Shown: positions 56,015 to 64,000 of the stretch, piece by piece
How positions within the stretch are numbered: the first letter of the stretch is position 1
Layout of the letters: each line of letters begins with the position of its first letter
Assembly (NCBI RefSeq): GCF_004005475.1
Contig: NZ_RZTZ01000007.1
Location: forward strand, 62,001 to 126,000
Reading direction: 5' to 3'
DNA from: Niallia taxi
GTDB taxonomy: Bacteria > Bacillota > Bacilli > Bacillales > Cytobacillaceae
DNA length: 64,000 nucleotides
The notes under the pieces: generated by a model
Told to the model about the DNA's origin: nothing
Seen by the model: only the letters and a program-made list of their open reading frames with translations
The model's database searches: none
Program-made: the position numbers and the translations under genes

Positions 56015-56923
56015 CTATAATCTTTCATTTATTTGTGTTTTCACACTTCTAGGTTTTAGCTTAATATTTACAAAGCATATGCTGATAACAATACATATTA
56101 GTCCTAATACTAGCTTGAGGGTTATCGATTCATTTAAAACAATAGAGCTGCAGAAAATGGCAATTAGCGGTATGAGAAAGGTGTACGAACCAACTTTACT
56201 TGCCTCACCAGCGCCAACAAGTGTAAAGTAGACGAGCCAGCCAAATGCAATCACAAATATGGAAATGAACAACAGGTTAGCAATGAAAGGAAGCTGCCAA
56301 TCAATACTGGACCAGCTTTCTGTTCCTGATCCAATCGTTAATAAGACGATTCCGCCTATCAGAAGCTGCATGGTAACCATCCATATCGAGTCAACTCGAT
56401 TGCCTGTTTTTTTCACAAAAACTGTACCTAAGCCCCAGCCAACCGCTGAACCAAGGGCAAGGAATATTCCAATGACAGAGATATCGCCAGTTAGTCCGCC
56501 CATACTTATAACAGCAACGCCAACAAACCCTAATATCAATCCAACAATTTTCAATCCATACATTAATTCCCCAAGCCAAAGCCATGAAAATATACCAAGT
56601 AGAACTGGCTCTATAAATACAATTGCAGAAAATAAGCCTGCCGGCATAAAGCCTAACCCGACTGTTTGCAACCCGTAAAAAATAATAATGTTTAATACAG
56701 CAGAAATAACATATAAGTGCCATGTTTCCTTAAATCTTAGTTGCTTGATACGGGGCAATGCAAACACAAGTAATATTAATCCTCCAAGGACGGTTCGTAT
56801 CCCGGCAAATAGCAGTGGTGGTGTGTATTCAAGGGCCATTTTTGATAACGGCCAGTTGACACCCCATACTATAACGAGAAAAGTCAAAAGCAATATCGTC
56901 CTTGTTTGAGATAATTTTTTCAT
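56015..56923 (-). CDS. EamA/DMT-family transporter
   Basis: A 302-residue, ten-helix drug/metabolite transporter with two EamA repeats (LLTFLVIVWGVNWPLSKMALEYTPP and LGSAVGWGLGTVFVKKTGN). Probably exports amino acids or other small metabolites. Single gene with own terminator. Confidence 0.88.
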   Translation of the reverse strand: MKKLSQTRTILLLTFLVIVWGVNWPLSKMALEYTPPLLFAGIRTVLGGLILLVFALPRIKQLRFKETWHLYVISAVLNIIIFYGLQTVGLGFMPAGLFSAIVFIEPVLLGIFSWLWLGELMYGLKIVGLILGFVGVAVISMGGLTGDISVIGIFLALGSAVGWGLGTVFVKKTGNRVDSIWMVTMQLLIGGIVLLTIGSGTESWSSIDWQLPFIANLLFISIFVIAFGWLVYFTLVGAGEASKVGSYTFLIPLIAIFCSSIVLNESITLKLVLGLICIVISICFVNIKLKPRSVKTQINERL

Positions 56924-57032
56924 TTTGTGACCTCTCTCCTATATCTTACTCTGACTGAAAGTCTCCATGAAAAGATTATCTCATAACCATTTAATCTACA
57001 ATCAAAACGTCTTCGCTTAGCTGGCTGATTTT

Positions 57033-57941
57033 TTAAATCGTTTGTTTCTTTATCTTCATCACAGGCTGACTGATTGTCTCGTCTTCTTTCTTCTCAGACT
57101 TGAGACTTGCCGCTATCACACCAGCTAGTACAAGTAGTGCTCCTGCATATCCTTGCAAGCCAATATTTTCGTGCAGAAAAATGGCTGCAAATATTGCCGC
57201 AAAAATCGGTTCGAGCGCAAAAATAAAGCCTGTCACCTCAGGTGTTGTATGCTTTTGGGCAATAGGCTGCATCACAAATCCATATGCTGAGCAAATGAGC
57301 GCAAGACCAAGGATAGCAAACCAATCTAAACCGTTATGTGGCAGTGACAGATCACCAAACACGAATATCCCGATAATTGCTGCAAATAAGGCTGCAAACC
57401 CAAGCTGATATACCCCAAGCTTTAACGGATCAACATTCTTTATAAAACGGTTTGTCACGATAATATGCAATGCATAAAAAACAGCAGCTGCCAAGCAATA
57501 GAGAGAGCCTGTTGCAAGTGCAAAGTCATCGCCAATTGTCAGAAGTGCCAAGCCAATAGCAACTATAATTACTCCTACAGAAATCATGGTACTCGGCCAT
57601 TTTCTATATATAAGTGCTTGCAGTATTGGTACAAGTATTACTGTCGTACTTGTGAGGAAGCCTGCAGTAGAGGCAGTTGTGGTTTTCATTCCGTAAGAAA
57701 GGGAGATGAATATTCCTAATAAAAGCAAACCTGTTACCATACTGTATTTTAATGTTTTAAGATCAATTGGAAAAATTCTTTTTGAAAATAACGCAATCAT
57801 GACAAAAAATGCGATACCGAATCGAAATGCCACCATTGTCATCGGTGACATGGAATCAGCACAAATCTTCATAAAAATATATGAAGTTCCCCATCCCATT
57901 GAGACTGTCGCCAAAATTAAGTTTGCTTGCTTCTGTGTCAT
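57033..57941 (-). CDS. EamA/DMT-family transporter
   Basis: A 302-residue EamA transporter, distinct from its neighbour at 56015. It starts LILATVSMGWGTSYIFMKICADSMSP; the second repeat begins LYCLAAAVFYALHIIVTNRFI. Charged C-terminal tail of about 25 residues. It diverges from the LysR gene at 58066, whose operator-like palindrome lies between, so it is the likely target of that regulator. Confidence 0.9.
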   Translation of the reverse strand: MTQKQANLILATVSMGWGTSYIFMKICADSMSPMTMVAFRFGIAFFVMIALFSKRIFPIDLKTLKYSMVTGLLLLGIFISLSYGMKTTTASTAGFLTSTTVILVPILQALIYRKWPSTMISVGVIIVAIGLALLTIGDDFALATGSLYCLAAAVFYALHIIVTNRFIKNVDPLKLGVYQLGFAALFAAIIGIFVFGDLSLPHNGLDWFAILGLALICSAYGFVMQPIAQKHTTPEVTGFIFALEPIFAAIFAAIFLHENIGLQGYAGALLVLAGVIAASLKSEKKEDETISQPVMKIKKQTI

Positions 57942-58033
57942 AGTGCCTAAGCCCTTCCCTCTACTAAATATTCTTTCGGCTTAATATTATCAACAGCATT
58001 TACATTAGTAAAACGAATATTTATAATTTAACC

Positions 58034-58048
58034 ATTAGAATTCCTAAT
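58034..58048. promoter_or_regulatory. LysR-type box between EamA and LysR genes
   Basis: ATTAGAATTCCTAAT: 5-bp arms ATTAG/CTAAT with 5-base centre, a T-N11-A motif of LysR regulators, 18 bases before the LysR start. Confidence 0.55.
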
Positions 58049-58065
58049 CTAAAGGGAGAATGCAA

Positions 58066-58932
58066 ATGAATCAGTATTACGCATTTATTAAAGCGATTGA
58101 AACAGGCAGCTTCACAAAAGCGGCAGAAGAGCTTGGTTATACACAATCCGCCGTTAGTCAAATGATCCATACGCTTGAAAAGGACCTTTCTGCAATCTTA
58201 ATCATTCGCTCCAGAACAGGCATAACCTTAACACCTGATGGAGCCGAATTGTTGCCTTTCATTCGGAAAATATGCAATTCCCATCGAGAGCTGCTTGAAA
58301 GACGGAAGGAGATGGAAGGTCTTGAAAGCGGACTGATCAGGATTGGCGCATTTTCCAGCGTCTCCAGCCATTGGCTTCCAAGATTAATGAAGGATTTTAA
58401 GGAAAAGCATCCTGCCGTTCACTTTGAATTACATCAAGGGGATTACACAGACATCTCTAATTGGATTAAAGAGGGAAGTGTTGATTTTGGCTTCGTAAAT
58501 CCATACGGCATCAATAATCTGACAACAATAAAGCTGCAGGAGGATGACATGCTTGCTGTTTTACCTTTAGATCATCCATTGGCAAGTCTTGATAAAGTAC
58601 CGCTTCAACAGCTGACAAATGATCCGTTCATTCTTTTAAAGGATGGGGAAATTAGCGAGGCATTAACGATTTTCAATCATTATCATTTTGAACCAAACAT
58701 TCACTATCACGTACATGATGATTACACCATTATGTCCATGATAGAACAAGGACTTGGCATCTCTATCCTGCCAAAGCTCGTGCTGCAAAGATGCCCTTAT
58801 CAAATTGTAACGAAGCAAATAAACCCGCCCTTTGTACGGACCATTAGCCTTGCATACAAGGACAAAAGAGTACTGCCAATCGCCTGTAGGCATTTTATTG
58901 ATTTTATTTTACAGAGATACCGTAAGCAATGA
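58066..58932 (+). CDS. LysR-family transcriptional regulator
   Basis: A 288-residue LysR regulator. The winged helix-turn-helix is at residues 1-60 (FTKAAEELGYTQSAVSQMIHTLEKDL), followed by a periplasmic-binding-like effector domain (residues 90-288). GGGAG lies seven bases before the ATG at 58066, preferred to an ATG at 58060. Likely controls the divergent EamA transporter. Effector unknown. Confidence 0.92.
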   Translation: MNQYYAFIKAIETGSFTKAAEELGYTQSAVSQMIHTLEKDLSAILIIRSRTGITLTPDGAELLPFIRKICNSHRELLERRKEMEGLESGLIRIGAFSSVSSHWLPRLMKDFKEKHPAVHFELHQGDYTDISNWIKEGSVDFGFVNPYGINNLTTIKLQEDDMLAVLPLDHPLASLDKVPLQQLTNDPFILLKDGEISEALTIFNHYHFEPNIHYHVHDDYTIMSMIEQGLGISILPKLVLQRCPYQIVTKQINPPFVRTISLAYKDKRVLPIACRHFIDFILQRYRKQ

Positions 58933-58936
58933 TATT

Positions 58937-58980
58937 AGAAAGGAAGGACGCCTTTAGAGAGAAAGGCGTCCTTCCTTTCT
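58937..58980. terminator. Strong bidirectional terminator
   Basis: A perfect 19-bp stem: AGAAAGGAAGGACGCCTTT (58937-58955) with its complement (58962-58980), between converging LysR and DUF3892 genes. Base of stem supplies T-rich tails both ways. Confidence 0.85.
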
Positions 58981-58986
58981 ATCTTC

Positions 58987-59301
58987 CTAAAAAGTCGGTA
59001 GGTTATCTAAGTTATTTTCAGTAATACCATCAGGCTCACTTCGAATAATATCCCTGCCATACTTATGAAATACATCTATATGTGCTAACTTACCTGCTTT
59101 AGCTTCCTCAAGTGCAGTTAAATAATCTAACTCTCTTCCACTGCTTGTTTTAAAAGCGATAATATCTTCATCCTCGTTTTTGCGTACCGCAATAATTTGT
59201 TCAGTTCCTGATGCTGCTTCCTCAGCGGCTTCCGATCGAGCCTGATCTTTTCCTTGTTGCATGTATTCATCATATGCTTTTTGAAAGTCCTTACTTTCCA
59301 T
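58987..59301 (-). CDS. DUF3892 protein
   Basis: A 104-residue small protein. The C-terminal DUF3892 domain (residues 34-104) shows IIAVRKNEDEDIIAFKTSSG, AKAGKLAHIDVFHKYGRD and the invariant IIRSEPDG...NLDNLPTF ending. The N-terminus is acidic and helical. Function unknown; common in Bacillaceae. Single gene. Confidence 0.85.
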   Translation of the reverse strand: MESKDFQKAYDEYMQQGKDQARSEAAEEAASGTEQIIAVRKNEDEDIIAFKTSSGRELDYLTALEEAKAGKLAHIDVFHKYGRDIIRSEPDGITENNLDNLPTF

Positions 59302-59368
59302 TAAATCACCTCCAAAATATTTTATTAGTTTGTACTCTAGTTAAAAGTGTTATGTATTAGTGATAATT

Positions 59369-59407
59369 AAAAGGACGGTTTGCATTATGAAGGCAAACCG
59401 TCCTTTT
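59369..59407 (-). terminator. Terminator of the ada gene
   Basis: AAAAGGACGGTTTGC (59369-59383) pairs with GCAAACCGTCCTTTT (59393-59407); overlaps the stop codon. Confidence 0.85.
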
Positions 59408-60456
59408 TACTTTCCAATTGGTTTTTCTAACTCGAGTAAATACTTTTTCCGCTCTATTCCACCACCATATCCTCCTAATTCCCCGTTTGTATTTATTACT
59501 CGATGACAAGGAATAATGATGGCAATTTGGTTTGCACCATTCGCATTGCCAACAGCTCTAACGAGATTTTTATCTCCTAATTTAGAGGCAATATCTTGAT
59601 AGGACATCGTTTGGCCTGGAGGAATGGACGAAAGAATATCCCATACTCTCATTTGAAAAGGAGTACCACTTTTTAAAATAGGAATGGAAAATTGAAATAG
59701 CTTATTGGAAAAATATAAATTCAACTGGTGTACTAAGCTTGTATGAACATCCGTATTTCCAGGTAAGATTCTTGCATTTTGCTTCACCCGCAATTTTTCT
59801 ATTTCTCTTTCAAGCCCTCTTCTATCTGTAAACTCTAACAAATATAAATAATTTGCATCAGACAAGCTAATCATATTTCCCAGCGGTGTAGAAAAGATGT
59901 TCGCATAAATAATCGAAATAGATGTCTTCTTTGGCGGATTACCCATAATTTTTGTAAATGCATCATTGAATCCGCTTGGAGAATCATAGCCAACAGATAC
60001 TTGCTGTTCAATTACCTTTTTTCCAGTAAGTATCTTTTTGAATGCCATTCCCATGCGACGAGAGCGGGCATATTGTACAAATGTCATTCCATACACTTCT
60101 TTAAACTTTCTTCTGGCTGTTGCAGAATGAATACCTAATTCATGAAAATCTGCTTCCTTCCATCTTTTCTCTGGATTATTTTCAATTGCCGCAACTAATA
60201 TCTCGACTTCATCTGGGATACTGTGAGGATAATGGAGCGGGTTACAGCGTTTACAAGGACGAAACCCTGCTAATAACGCTTCTTCTGCGGTTAAATAAAA
60301 TTCACAGTTTTCGTATTTCGGCTTTTTCGCAGTACATGTTGCATGACAAAATATACCCGTTGTTTTAATCCCCGCAAAAAAAATACCATCGTATTGAGGA
60401 TTTTTTTCTACTAAAGCTTTATAGAATTCTTGTTTCTTTTTTTCAGACATAATCAA
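59407..60456 (-). CDS. ada: Ada-type bifunctional regulator/O6-methylguanine-DNA methyltransferase
   Basis: A 349-residue fused Ada protein. N-terminal metal-binding methyl acceptor (TTGIFCHATC...FRPCKRCNP, four Cys ligands), central AraC-type helix-turn-helix (about residues 85-180; HSATARRKFKEVYGMTF, QVSVGYDSPSGFNDAFTK), and C-terminal O6-methylguanine transferase with IIPCHRVI and GYGGG. It repairs methylphosphotriesters and O6-alkylguanine and activates its own regulon. Start may be the TTG at 60456 (GAGGTGA about seven bases upstream); the ATG at 60450 is an alternative. B. subtilis splits these functions into AdaA and AdaB. Confidence 0.93.
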   Translation of the reverse strand: MIMSEKKKQEFYKALVEKNPQYDGIFFAGIKTTGIFCHATCTAKKPKYENCEFYLTAEEALLAGFRPCKRCNPLHYPHSIPDEVEILVAAIENNPEKRWKEADFHELGIHSATARRKFKEVYGMTFVQYARSRRMGMAFKKILTGKKVIEQQVSVGYDSPSGFNDAFTKIMGNPPKKTSISIIYANIFSTPLGNMISLSDANYLYLLEFTDRRGLEREIEKLRVKQNARILPGNTDVHTSLVHQLNLYFSNKLFQFSIPILKSGTPFQMRVWDILSSIPPGQTMSYQDIASKLGDKNLVRAVGNANGANQIAIIIPCHRVINTNGELGGYGGGIERKKYLLELEKPIGK

Positions 60457-60479
60457 AGTTGGCTCACCTCATTCTTGAA

Positions 60480-60639
60480 TTATTTTTTAAAGATAAACAC
60501 ACAAAGGATGTCTTTAACAGTCTCTTCACCTGTTCAAATTACATATTTCTCTATCATTTCATCCATGCCCATACTTTCAGTAACTGTATAATTGCTTGTC
60601 ACTACAGGCGACGCTTTTATGAGGCTTTTCCACTTTCAT
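60480..60639 (-). pseudogene. Possible decayed small gene upstream of ada
   Basis: After GGGAGG on the minus strand an ATG (60639) or GTG opens an 18-20 codon frame, and the next frame reads protein-like VTSNYTVTESMGMDEMIEKY, a TGA, then TGEETVKDILCVFIFKK and TAA. This resembles a small gene broken by a stop and frameshift. No family recognised. Low confidence. Confidence 0.22.
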
Positions 60640-60784
60640 CCTCCCGTACTTTAAGGAGTAATTAATGGGTTCCCGTCATTTCTTTTCTTAGCTTGTATAA
60701 TTCATTATAAAGACACAAAAAGAGAAATACTTTCGAAAAATGAACAAGTAATTTTTTTATTTGCTGTTTTTAGAAAGCAGAAGA
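60640..60784. other. Intergenic stretch upstream of ada
   Basis: Minus strand holds a TATAAT at about 60711-60706, possibly the promoter for the ada unit. Nothing else seen. Confidence 0.35.
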
Positions 60785-60826
60785 AAAAAATAAAACAGGC
60801 CGTTCTCATTTAAGAAAACGGCCTGT
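60785..60826 (-). terminator. Terminator of the YhgE-like gene
   Basis: AACAGGCCGTT (60793-60803) and AACGGCCTGTT (60816-60826), followed on the minus strand by TTATTTTTTTC. Confidence 0.88.
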
Positions 60827-60831
60827 TAAGA

Positions 60832-62028
60832 TTATCCTTCTAAATTTTGATTTTGTGGGTTATTATTCGTTGCATTAACTCTTAATGCAGTAGCAAGCAT
60901 AACAATTAAGCCACCTGCTCCAATCCAAACAAGATGTGAAACAGAATCCCAATTTAATCCTTTTCCGAAGAATAGTAGCTCACGTAATCCACCTATCATA
61001 AAGCGCATTGGCAGCCAAGAATACACCCAATCATGATAGAATGGTGACATCATTTCCGGAGCCATAGCAAGTAATGGAGCCCCAAAGAAAAGCATTAAGA
61101 TAAATAAAGGCATCCCTCGAAGTCCTATCAGAGACAGAACTGCTGAAATCATAAGGAAGAAACTAAAGGATGTTATAGATAAAAACAGAGCTGTATTTGT
61201 GAAATCTGGAATATGAAGTCCTACAAGGTCACTTGCTATCCAAGTTAATCCAAATCCAACGACTAGCGTGGCAATCGCACCAATTAGAATTTGCACTAAT
61301 TTTACTGCAAAGTTTCTTTTTCGATTAGCAGTATTAGCTATTTTTCTAAGAGCGACATAAATAAAAGCAGCACTTGCTAAGCTCGCCATCCAAAGTGGCT
61401 GGAATAAAGAAACCGGAGCATTTCCGTTTGCGCTATTAGTACCTGTTTCGTTAACATTAGTGACCTTACTTGTAATAGGTGCTGCTAGAATTTCAGCTTG
61501 CTTTGCTGTAATTGTTGCTCCTTGTTGTTCTAATCCTTGTAGAAGCTGTGTACGAACATTATTGTTCATATTATCGACAATTCCGTTCAATATTTGTCCT
61601 GCCAAAGTTGATGCCATTGTATTCATACCTTGGTTTACGTATATTTCAATTTCTGCTGCAGATGGTGCTGCAGTTTGTAAGGAAGCTTGCTTCGCACTTA
61701 AATCCTTCGGAATAACTAATGCTGCGTAATATTCCTGATTATCTAAGCCTTTTTGTAATTCTTCTGTGTTTTTCACTTCAACCCACTTTACTGTTGGGTC
61801 CTTTTGATCTGAAGTCGCTTTTGAGTTTTCTTTAATCATTTCCACGAGCTGTTTGCCCATGTTCATTTTTGTCTGATTAGGAAGTTCTACCCCTTCATCC
61901 GCGTTAACAATAGCAATCGGTAAGTTTTTAGGCTCTGGTTGAACAGATGGAATCAGTGTTAATGAAAAAATAAATATAATAGCCAATGCAATGATTGGTG
62001 TTAGCAACAATAATTTGTTTTTAAACAT
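60832..62028 (-). CDS. YhgE/Pip-like ABC-2 type membrane protein
   Basis: A 398-residue membrane protein of the YhgE/Pip and ABC-2 permease group. One N-terminal helix (LLLLTPIIALAIIFIFSLTLIP) leads into a large extracytoplasmic domain (residues about 30-210, PIAIVNADEGVELPNQ) and then five C-terminal helices. The start MFKNKLLL at 62028 has GGAG seven bases upstream. No ATPase is encoded nearby. It diverges from the TetR gene at 62198, and inverted GTGTT boxes lie between, so TetR probably represses it. Related genes export or tolerate toxic compounds. Confidence 0.85.
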   Translation of the reverse strand: MFKNKLLLLTPIIALAIIFIFSLTLIPSVQPEPKNLPIAIVNADEGVELPNQTKMNMGKQLVEMIKENSKATSDQKDPTVKWVEVKNTEELQKGLDNQEYYAALVIPKDLSAKQASLQTAAPSAAEIEIYVNQGMNTMASTLAGQILNGIVDNMNNNVRTQLLQGLEQQGATITAKQAEILAAPITSKVTNVNETGTNSANGNAPVSLFQPLWMASLASAAFIYVALRKIANTANRKRNFAVKLVQILIGAIATLVVGFGLTWIASDLVGLHIPDFTNTALFLSITSFSFFLMISAVLSLIGLRGMPLFILMLFFGAPLLAMAPEMMSPFYHDWVYSWLPMRFMIGGLRELLFFGKGLNWDSVSHLVWIGAGGLIVMLATALRVNATNNNPQNQNLEG

Positions 62029-62065
62029 ATTTGAGCTCCTCCAAGCTATTAAGTTATAATAAAAG

Positions 62066-62076
62066 AACACCGTGTT
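62066..62076. promoter_or_regulatory. TetR operator candidate 1
   Basis: AACACCGTGTT, 5-bp arms around one base, 38 bases before the YhgE-like start. Confidence 0.5.
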
Positions 62077-62138
62077 GTTTTATTACGTTCTAAATTATAT
62101 ATGTGAATGACAATCCCTTCAATAAGCAAAAATGTAAA

Positions 62139-62160
62139 ATGTGTTGGTTACAGAACACAT
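62139..62160. promoter_or_regulatory. TetR operator candidate 2
   Basis: ATGTGTT (62139-62145) and AACACAT (62154-62160), 7-bp arms separated by 8 bases, sharing TGTT/AACA with candidate 1; just before the TetR ribosome site. Confidence 0.55.
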
Positions 62161-62197
62161 TCCTTAAATGTGTGGGATAAGTGGATAGGAGGAAAAA

Positions 62198-62815
62198 ATG
62201 GCTGATAGTAAAACCGATTTACGAATAATTCGCACAAAAGAATCCATTCTTACTGCTCTAATTGATTTAATAGAGGAAAAAGGCTTTGAAACAATTACAG
62301 TAAAAGATATAACGACTCGGGCAAATATAAATAGAGGAACATTTTACGCACATTATCAAGATAAATTCGACTTAATGGCAAAATGTGAAGAAAAAGTGAT
62401 GCTAGAAATTTCCAGTATTGCAAAGCAAAACTTCCCAAATGTTATCGCTTCACTTGAGATGGACTCTTCAAATGTACCACCATTCCCGCTCACTGTTTCT
62501 TTATTTGAATATCTAAATAAAAATAGTGATATTATGAGAGCTTTATTAGGTCCAAAAGGAGATTTATCCTTTCAAACAAGACTGAAAGAGTTTATGTGGG
62601 ACACACTTTACGGGACAAATCCAATTGCCCTTGTAAAGGAAGAAAATTTTCTTGTACCAGGCCAATATTTATCCTCTTACATGGGAACTGCCTTAATAGG
62701 AGTTGTACAACAATGGCTTAATAGCGGCAGAAAAGAATCTCCTCAAGAAATGGCTCGTATCCTGACTATTATTAATGTCAATGGTCCCTTCTATGCTGCT
62801 GGGTTAAAAAAGTAA
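62198..62815 (+). CDS. TetR-family transcriptional regulator
   Basis: A 205-residue TetR regulator. Helix-turn-helix at residues 14-60 (ILTALIDLIEEKGFETITVKD, RANINRGTFYAHYQDKFDLM); the C-terminal ligand domain is of the DhaS/TetR_C_7-like kind. AGGAGG lies eight bases before the ATG. It diverges from the YhgE-like gene and is followed by the MBL hydrolase, both possible targets. Confidence 0.92.
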   Translation: MADSKTDLRIIRTKESILTALIDLIEEKGFETITVKDITTRANINRGTFYAHYQDKFDLMAKCEEKVMLEISSIAKQNFPNVIASLEMDSSNVPPFPLTVSLFEYLNKNSDIMRALLGPKGDLSFQTRLKEFMWDTLYGTNPIALVKEENFLVPGQYLSSYMGTALIGVVQQWLNSGRKESPQEMARILTIINVNGPFYAAGLKK

Positions 62816-62860
62816 CCTTAAGAACTATAAAGAGATAACGATTATATAGTGGAGGTAATG

Positions 62861-63784
62861 ATGAAACAGAAACAACGCTATGCAAATTTAGATAATATTG
62901 ATACGAAAAAAACATTTAATGATTTTCGACGCTGGCAAAAGGAACGCAGAACTAATAAAAAGGATTTAAAGCTCACGATTGAACAGGCACCCATTAAAGA
63001 AATAGAGAAATTACATCATAATGATAGTAGTGCTTCTATAACCTGGATTGGACATTCTACCTTTTTGATACAGATGAATGGTCTGAATATGTTAACAGAT
63101 CCTGTTTGGGCTAATAGAATGGGGGTTCAAAAGAGACTAACTGTTCCAGGAATTCCACTAGCTGATTTACCTGCGATTGATGTAGTATTTATCTCCCATG
63201 GACATTATGATCATCTCGATTACTCAACATTAAAAAAGCTAAAAGGCAATCCTACTTATTATGTTCCCATCGGTTTAGGCAAAGCTTTTAAAAAGCGCGG
63301 TTTAACTAAAGTCATCGAAAGTAATTGGTATGATTCGTTCCAGCAGCATGATCTAACCTTCTCCTTTGTCCCCGCCCAGCATTGGACAAAAAGAACTATC
63401 ACGGACACAAATACATCTCATTGGGGTGGATGGATTATTGAAGGTAAGGAGCATTCCGTGTACTTTGTCGGTGACACAGGTTATTTTAGAGGCTTTAAGG
63501 AAGTGGCTGAGAAATTTAACATCCAAACAGTCTTAATGCCAATTGGAGCCTACGAACCAGAGTGGTTTATGAAAGTAAGTCATATAAACCCAGAGGACGC
63601 GGTTCGTGCTTTTTTAGAGCTAAACGGAAGCACCTTTATCCCGATGCACTATGGAACATATCATTTAGCTGATGATACTGGACCAGAGGCTTTGGCAAGA
63701 TTAGATGCAGAGTGGCAAAGATTAAATGTAGATGCTTCACAATTAAAAAAACTGCTTATTGGAGAAACATTTTGGCTTGAGTAG
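62861..63784 (+). CDS. MBL-fold metallohydrolase (NAPE-PLD/UlaG-like)
   Basis: A 307-residue metallo-beta-lactamase-fold hydrolase. Metal motifs: FISHGHYDHLDY (HxHxDH), PAQHW, FVGDTGYF (bridging Asp) and PMHYGTYHL. WIGHSTFLIQMNG and TDPVWANRM before the first motif mark the NAPE-phospholipase D-like/UlaG group. Substrate in bacteria unknown. The ATG at 62861 has GGAGG five bases upstream; ATG 62858 and GTG 62849 are alternatives. Follows TetR by 45 bases, likely one unit. Confidence 0.88.
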   Translation: MKQKQRYANLDNIDTKKTFNDFRRWQKERRTNKKDLKLTIEQAPIKEIEKLHHNDSSASITWIGHSTFLIQMNGLNMLTDPVWANRMGVQKRLTVPGIPLADLPAIDVVFISHGHYDHLDYSTLKKLKGNPTYYVPIGLGKAFKKRGLTKVIESNWYDSFQQHDLTFSFVPAQHWTKRTITDTNTSHWGGWIIEGKEHSVYFVGDTGYFRGFKEVAEKFNIQTVLMPIGAYEPEWFMKVSHINPEDAVRAFLELNGSTFIPMHYGTYHLADDTGPEALARLDAEWQRLNVDASQLKKLLIGETFWLE

Positions 63785-63785
63785 A

Positions 63786-63814
63786 AGAGCACTTCAAATT
63801 GAAGTGCTCTATTT
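63786..63814 (+). terminator. Terminator of the MBL hydrolase gene
   Basis: AGAGCACTTC, loop AAATT, GAAGTGCTCT (63786-63810), then ATTTATA. Confidence 0.82.
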
Positions 63815-63842
63815 ATATATCATAAGGTTTCTAACAAGGGGC

Positions 63843-64000
63843 TTACGGACGGACTACCACACCATTTTTAAATTTCATTTGCGGAAAGCTTCCTCCGGCA
63901 AACATCCTATCTCCGCCTGCAAACCAGATATATTTAAAAAGGACTTTCTCATTTACAGAAAGTCCTCGTTTTTTATATTCATTTCCTTCTAACCCTATCC
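63843..64000 (-). CDS. Possible C-terminal end of a gene beyond the right edge
   Basis: A minus-strand frame is open from the window edge to a TAA at 63843, about 52 codons, ending WFAGGDRMFAGGSFPQMKFK followed by NGVVVRP. Composition looks coding, but a terminator-like hairpin at 63941-63965 lies inside it, so either the gene or the terminator interpretation is wrong. Family not recognised. Confidence 0.3.
   Translation of the reverse strand, partial: IGLEGNEYKKRGLSVNEKVLFKYIWFAGGDRMFAGGSFPQMKFKNGVVVRP
63936..63972. terminator. Terminator-like hairpin near the right edge
   Basis: GGACTTTCT (63941-63949) and AGAAAGTCC (63957-63965), with T runs on both strands. It could end a minus-strand gene lying beyond the window. 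Confidence 0.55.

Noticed and set aside
60459-60665. A 68-codon plus-strand frame next to ada
   Set aside because: No ribosome site; composition is cysteine/histidine/phenylalanine-rich as expected for antisense of A+T-rich DNA, and the minus strand reads more protein-like.

Overview
The window is low-GC DNA (roughly 38-40% G+C by eye) with strong AGGAGG-type ribosome binding sites, LicT/RAT antitermination, MhqR-type operators, CcpA cre-like boxes and YesMN-type two-component proteins. Together these point to a Bacillaceae chromosome, possibly Niallia or a close relative; the genus is inference. I saw no rRNA, tRNA, CRISPR array or intact mobile element.

Positions 1-22,895 hold one coherent glycan locus, all on the minus strand. 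It encodes a secreted GH85 endo-beta-N-acetylglucosaminidase, a ROK sugar kinase, a GH1 glycosidase, an AraC-type response regulator with its sensor kinase, two near-identical lipoprotein binding proteins, two ABC permeases without an ATPase, two different GH38 alpha-mannosidases, a GH20 hexosaminidase, a DUF624 membrane protein and a GH125 exo-alpha-1,6-mannosidase. The combination reads as an N-glycan utilisation system: GH85 frees the glycan outside the cell, the ABC system imports it, and signal-less GH38/GH125/GH20/GH1 enzymes strip it in the cytoplasm before ROK phosphorylation. Its three transcription units each carry a -10-like hexamer followed within a few bases by a cre-like box.

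23-37 kb: NorA-like MFS pump, AraC regulator, an HPr/Crh-like protein that lacks the phosphorylatable His, a methyltransferase, a sulfate ABC operon (sbp-cysT-cysW-cysA) with a terminator in its leader, and a ROK repressor divergent from an SDR/FGGY kinase/GPH symporter operon that looks like pentitol use. 37-46 kb: Nudix, small-molecule kinase, GyrI-like, anti-sigma-like and polysaccharide deacetylase genes, then a licT-bglP-bglH beta-glucoside operon with two RAT/terminator pairs.

46-51 kb is a purine block: a guanine-class riboswitch controls an NCS2 permease and a Rieske oxygenase, divergent from guanine deaminase. The leader also contains a segment complementary to the aptamer core. 51-55 kb is a quinone/aldehyde stress block (FMN reductase, two MhqO/MhqA-type VOC dioxygenases, DoxX) with TATCTCGA-type MhqR palindromes. 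55-64 kb holds Nudix, SnoaL-like, two EamA transporters with a LysR regulator, DUF3892, a fused Ada protein, a YhgE-like membrane protein divergent from TetR, and an MBL-fold hydrolase. A possible partial gene runs off the right edge.
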